Assembly: GCF_001536285.1 (NCBI RefSeq)
Contig: NZ_FAOZ01000004.1
Location: forward strand, 434,001 to 498,000
Direction: 5' to 3'
Length of the DNA stretch: 64,000 nucleotides
From: Parafrankia irregularis
Lineage (GTDB): Bacteria; Actinomycetota; Actinomycetes; Frankiales; Frankiaceae
Part shown: piece by piece, positions 60,359 to 64,000 of the stretch
How positions within the stretch are numbered: the first letter of the stretch is position 1
How the letters are laid out: each line of letters starts with the position of its first letter
Translations under genes and position numbers: made by a program
The notes under the pieces: generated by a model
Databases searched by the model: none
What the model was told of the DNA's origin: nothing
Seen by the model: only the letters and a program-made list of their open reading frames with translations

Positions 60359-61363
60359 GGGGCAGCCGGGTGGCCCCGTGGGCCCGTGGCTTTTCGATCA
60401 CCGGGCTTGCGCCCTCGCCCGATCCCGGGTGTGGGCCATCGCCGGTGCGGGCTGCCAGCCACCCCCAGGCCTGCCGTGGGGGCCGAATGCAGCGCGTTGT
60501 CCGGTGGCCAGCTGTCGTGGGCGTGAACGATCCGCGGCCCGGCCTTCAGGCGTGTCGGCGTCCCGGTGTGTCCGCGTGTGGGCGCGGTTGGTGACCAGAT
60601 GATCACTGGTTTTGGTGGCGGTGTGCCTTCTTCTTCGAGGGGGGCCGGTGGACGTCGCCGTCGCCGAAGGTGTCAATAGGGGTCATAAGGGACGTTGCAG
60701 CCCGACGATTGTCGATATTAGTGGCATCGTCCTGAGTCCAATATTAATGAACTGCCATGTCAGTCGATCGGCGTAGATGTTGCCGACATCACTGCTCGGC
60801 TGGGAACGGTCGGATATTCGGTGGAAGGCGTGCTACAGTCGCGATGGCTCAAGGGCCAGAAGGCGCCACTGCCGATCCGGGGGGTTCTGCGTTTGACGCC
60901 AGCCAAGTCACAGGCGGCGGAGTCTGTGCGGTATGAGGTCATGCATCGTGCTCCGCGATTTCATTTGCGCGGCCGGCCGGCCTCGTGCTCTGAACAGTGC
61001 TGCTTCCGGGTGGTGCCCGCCTCTGATGAGGCCGCCCCGGCCCGATGCCGTATGCCCGTCTTCTGAAGCAAGTAAACGCAGTATGTCCTCATATGAAACC
61101 TAGTCCGAACGGGGTTTCAGGGCAGCTGTGTCTACAAATTCATGGCTCTTTTTGACATGTCGCCGACTGGGGGATCGGTTCATGCTGCCCATGAAGCCAT
61201 ACGGGCGTTCCGGAAATGAAAGCGCGGCGTGCCCTGTCGCGATGCCGAGAACAACCCGTGCCAGCGTGTCCGCGAAGGTCTGGCCGGCGCCGGCGCCGGC
61301 GCCGGTGTCGGTGTCGGAGCGGGTGTCGGTGTCGGAGGCCGGGGGCGCGGGGCGTGGAGCGCC
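60359..61363. other. One-kilobase intergenic region of mixed composition
   Basis: 1005 bases. 60680-60850 and 61060-61180 are clearly less GC-rich than the rest of the window (CCAATATTAATGAACTGCC; GAAACCTAGTCCGAACGGGG with pairing GAAACC/GGTTTC). 61280-61340 is a GCCGGC/GTGTCG microsatellite. The short open frame at 60821-61066 has poor codon bias. I could not recognise an RNA gene, but the low-GC islands merit a look. Confidence 0.45.
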
Positions 61364-62791
61364 GTGACGAGCAGACCTGGCGCATCTGACCGCGGCGACG
61401 TCGGCGACGTCGATGTGGCGAGTCTGCTGCCACCGCCGCGCCGCCCGGAATCCCCGACCGCGGTGACACCGTCACCGGCCCCGATCTCCGTTGCCGCCGC
61501 GGCTGGAGGTGCGGTGACGCCCTCGACAGCCGGGCCGCCGGCTGTCTCGGTCATCGTGCCCACCCGGAACGAGGCCCTCAACGTCGACCCGCTGCTGCGC
61601 CGGCTCGATGCCGCACTCGCCGGCCTGACCTGCGAAGTCATCTTCGTCGACGATTCCGACGACGAGACTCCGGCAGCCATCGAGGTCGCGCGCCGCAGCT
61701 GCGGAATCCCGGTGCGCGTGCTGCACCGGGCTCCACAGGAGCGCCACGGGGGTCTCGGCGGCGCCGTGTGCGAGGGCATTCGGATGTGCGCCGCGGCCTA
61801 CGTGGTGGTCATGGACGGCGACCTCCAGCACCCGCCGGAGACTGTTCCCGAACTGCTGGCCACCGCGCGGGAACAGCGCGCGGATGTCGTCGTCGGCAGC
61901 CGGTACGTCGACGGCGGCAGCGCGAACGGCCTGGCCGGAAAAGGCCGCAGGCTGATCTCCTCCGGGTCGAACCGCGTCTCACGGCTGGTGTTTCCGCGGC
62001 GGCTGCGAGGCGTTTCCGACGTCATGAGCGGATTCTTCCTGCTGCGGGTGCAGGCGTTCGATGTCGACGCACTACGCCCGGACGGCTACAAGATCCTCCT
62101 TGAGCTGCTGGTCTCGGCCCGGAAGCTGCGGGTGCGGGAAATCGCCTACGAGTTCGGCGAGCGGCAGGCCGGTGCATCCAATGCCTCGCTCACCCAGGGT
62201 GTGCGCTTTCTCCGCAGGCTGTTCGCGCTGCGGGTGCCGCGCCCGGCCCGCTTCGCGCTCATCGGTATCTCCGGGCTGCTCCCGAACCTGGCCACAACCT
62301 GGCTGCTCCACCACGCGGCCGGTCTGAACTATCTGGTCGCGGCGACGGTCGGCACCCAGGTGGCGATTGTCTGGAACTTCGTCGGATGCGAGTTGCTGGT
62401 CTGGCATGGTCCTGAGCGGGTTCCACTGCGTCGGTTCCTGCCGTTTCTCCTCATCAACAACGCGGACCTGGTCCTGCGGCTCCCGCTGCTGACGCTGCTC
62501 GTCGACGGCTGGGGCCTCGGGGTCGGCCTGTCCATGCTGATCACTCTCGCCGTGGCCGTGGTTGCCAGATATTTCGTGGTCGACCGGACGATCTACCGGC
62601 CGCGCTCGTTCGACGCCGACCCTCGAGGAGAGTCGCCGCCAGCGCAGGCGTCGGTGCCGATGGCCAGGACCGCCGCGACCAGTTCGCTGCTTCCCGCGTC
62701 GGTGTCGGCACCGGTGTCGGCACCGGTCTGCGCACCGACCGGCGGTGTGGTCGATCTGCGGCCGCAGATCGAGAACCCAGGGGTGGAGTGA
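61364..62791 (+). CDS. Polyprenol-phosphate sugar transferase fused to GtrA membrane domain
   Basis: A 475-residue protein. A Pro/Ala-rich start is followed by a GT2 glycosyltransferase of dolichol-phosphate-mannose synthase type: VSVIVPTRNEALNVDPLLRR near 60, VIFVDDSDDET, VVMDGDLQHPPETVPELL with the DxD-like metal motif, and VVGSRYVDGGS. From about residue 290 a GtrA-like four-helix domain follows (FALIGISGLLPNLATTWLLH, VAIVWNFVGCELLVWHG). Such fusions make lipid-linked mannose or glucose and flip or deliver it for exported glycans. GTG 61364 has GGAG five bases ahead. The next gene, three bases on, is an exported PA14 protein, perhaps glycosylated or glycan-binding. Confidence 0.87.
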   Translation: MTSRPGASDRGDVGDVDVASLLPPPRRPESPTAVTPSPAPISVAAAAGGAVTPSTAGPPAVSVIVPTRNEALNVDPLLRRLDAALAGLTCEVIFVDDSDDETPAAIEVARRSCGIPVRVLHRAPQERHGGLGGAVCEGIRMCAAAYVVVMDGDLQHPPETVPELLATAREQRADVVVGSRYVDGGSANGLAGKGRRLISSGSNRVSRLVFPRRLRGVSDVMSGFFLLRVQAFDVDALRPDGYKILLELLVSARKLRVREIAYEFGERQAGASNASLTQGVRFLRRLFALRVPRPARFALIGISGLLPNLATTWLLHHAAGLNYLVAATVGTQVAIVWNFVGCELLVWHGPERVPLRRFLPFLLINNADLVLRLPLLTLLVDGWGLGVGLSMLITLAVAVVARYFVVDRTIYRPRSFDADPRGESPPAQASVPMARTAATSSLLPASVSAPVSAPVCAPTGGVVDLRPQIENPGVE

Positions 62792-62794
62792 CCT

Positions 62795-64000
62795 GTGTCA
62801 GCAGCTGATCTGCGCCGACCGAAGCGAGCCCGGGCCCGTCGCGGCCCGGCTCGCCGGCGTCGCCGAATCCTGGTGGCCGTGTTGGTGTTCGCGCTGGTCG
62901 ACCTCGGTGCGCTGCTGCTGGTGGCGCCCTCGGCGAACGCGATCACCTGCCCGGCCGGACAGTGGGCCGCGGACTACTACGAGGGCACCAGCCTGACCGG
63001 CACACCTGCCGGCTCACGCTGCGACAGCGAGATCTACTTCACCTGGACGGACCAGGGCCCCGGCATCGGCGGCCTGGGCACGGAGAACTTCTCGGTGCGG
63101 TGGACGCAGACCGTCACCTTCCCCGCCGAGGGCACCTACACCTTCACCGGCGTGGCCGACGACGGGATCCGGGTGATCCTCGACGGCACGACCGTCATCA
63201 ACGGCTGGGTGGACCAGGGGCCGACCGCCTACACAGCCGAGCCGCACATCACGGCCGGTCAGCACCAGGTGGTCGTCGAGTATTACCAGCACGGCGCCGG
63301 ATCCGTCGTGGCCTTCGACTGGTCCGGTGGCCCGCCACCGACGGCGTCGTGTGAGCCTGACCAGTGGTCGGCCGCCTACTATGCCGGGCGGACCCTGTCG
63401 GGCACCCCGACCCTGCAGTGCGAGACGGCCGTCAACCACGACTGGGGCGCCGGCGCGCCAGGGGTCGGCACGCTCGGGGTGGACAACTTCTCGGTGCGCT
63501 GGATCCGGACCGACACCTTCGAGGCGGGGCCGGTGACCTTCACCGCCACCGCCGACGACGGGATCCGGGTGTGGCTCGACAACACCCTGGTCATCGACGA
63601 ATGGCGCGACCAGGGCACGCCGACGTTCACCGGGACCGTCCCCGCGGTCACCGCGGGTGAGCACACGATCAAGGTCGAGTACTACGAGGCCGGCGGGGGA
63701 GCGGTCGCCCGGGTCAGCTACGCGGGCGCGCCACCGCCGGCCTCGGTGTGCCAGGCCACCCAGTGGTCGGCGTCCTACTTCGCGGGCACCGCGCTCGCCG
63801 GCAACGCGGTCGCGCAGCGCTGCGAGGACGCGGTCGACCACGACTGGGGGGAGGGCACGCCCGGCCTGCCCGGTATCGGGGCGGACAACTTCTCGGCGCG
63901 CTGGACCCGGACCGACACCTTCCAGGCCGGTCAGGTGACGTTCAACGCCACCGCCGACGACGGGATCCGGGTGTGGCTCGACAACACCCTGGTCATCGAC
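62795..64000 (+). CDS. Exported PA14-repeat protein, partial
   Basis: An open frame of 402 codons that runs off the window. Residues 1-24 are very basic (RRPKRARARRGPARRRRR), then a signal helix (ILVAVLVFALVDLGALLLVA) with cleavage near ANA-ITC. Three PA14-like modules follow at about 52-186, 187-318 and 319 onward, each starting C-x-x-x-QW(A/S)A-x-Y(Y/F) and containing ADDGIRV(I/W)LD. PA14 domains bind carbohydrate in adhesins and glycosidases. Modules 2 and 3 share an identical 54-base stretch. The C-terminal part is unknown. It starts three bases after the glycosyltransferase gene, so they form one operon. Confidence 0.85.
   Translation, partial: MSAADLRRPKRARARRGPARRRRRILVAVLVFALVDLGALLLVAPSANAITCPAGQWAADYYEGTSLTGTPAGSRCDSEIYFTWTDQGPGIGGLGTENFSVRWTQTVTFPAEGTYTFTGVADDGIRVILDGTTVINGWVDQGPTAYTAEPHITAGQHQVVVEYYQHGAGSVVAFDWSGGPPPTASCEPDQWSAAYYAGRTLSGTPTLQCETAVNHDWGAGAPGVGTLGVDNFSVRWIRTDTFEAGPVTFTATADDGIRVWLDNTLVIDEWRDQGTPTFTGTVPAVTAGEHTIKVEYYEAGGGAVARVSYAGAPPPASVCQATQWSASYFAGTALAGNAVAQRCEDAVDHDWGEGTPGLPGIGADNFSARWTRTDTFQAGQVTFNATADDGIRVWLDNTLVID

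Noticed and set aside
60821-61066. 81-codon frame in the low-GC intergenic stretch
   Set aside because: Weak codon bias, no ribosome-binding site and no recognisable sequence.

Overview
The window is high-GC actinobacterial DNA. GTG and TTG starts are common, genes are strongly G/C-biased at third codon positions, and F420-type (LLM) oxidoreductases, CaiB/BaiF CoA-transferases, SDRs, three PF04672 (DUF574) SAM methyltransferases, SigE-type sigma, RppA and septum-formation proteins all occur together. This content fits Frankia or a close relative best; the genus is an inference. I saw no rRNA, tRNA, CRISPR array, prophage or intact insertion sequence.

Layout. 1-4.8 kb: tail of an amidohydrolase, two paralogous septum-formation proteins with a shared promoter-leader, a frameshifted AlbA_2 relic flanked by palindromes, and a lipoprotein. 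5-12.8 kb: two divergent CoA-ester catabolism operons. The minus operon is LLM oxidoreductase, double-domain CoA-transferase, amidohydrolase. The plus operon is DUF35 protein, Ltp2-like thiolase, SDR. 13-18.4 kb: cutinase, SigE-type sigma with a coupled membrane protein, and a hydratase/CoA-transferase pair resembling mesaconyl-CoA enzymes. 18.7-27.1 kb: MFS exporters, two substrate-binding lipoproteins, an XdhC protein and a TetR regulator. 27.7-39.4 kb: secreted purple acid phosphatase, sterol-desaturase-like enzyme with two tandem small secreted-type peptides, LLM enzyme, double Lrp regulator, DHA2 exporter, secreted phosphoesterase, and an MFS gene coupled to a Gln-rich propeller protein.

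39.7-48.1 kb: beta-hydroxyacid dehydrogenase, two of the three SAM methyltransferases, SDR, then an unfamiliar cassette: a frameshifted acyl-carrier/GNAT fusion, a small exported protein, an ABC ATPase and two membrane proteins. 48.9-64 kb: katG with furA and a FurA-type operator, third methyltransferase, a TetR/SDR divergent pair, a serine beta-lactamase-fold protein, type III PKS RppA, CsbD-like protein, SDR, a glycosyltransferase-GtrA fusion and a PA14-repeat exported protein running off the end.

Four things stand out. First, a dispersed intergenic repeat family (about 100-220 bp) is built around a long hairpin, with six clear copies and one decayed copy. Second, at least ten genes have short tandem duplications that include or abut the stop codon. 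Third, there is a tandem pair of 68-69-residue peptides next to a fatty-acid-hydroxylase-fold enzyme. Fourth, there is the ACP-GNAT/exported protein/ABC cassette. The last two are the best candidates for undescribed systems.
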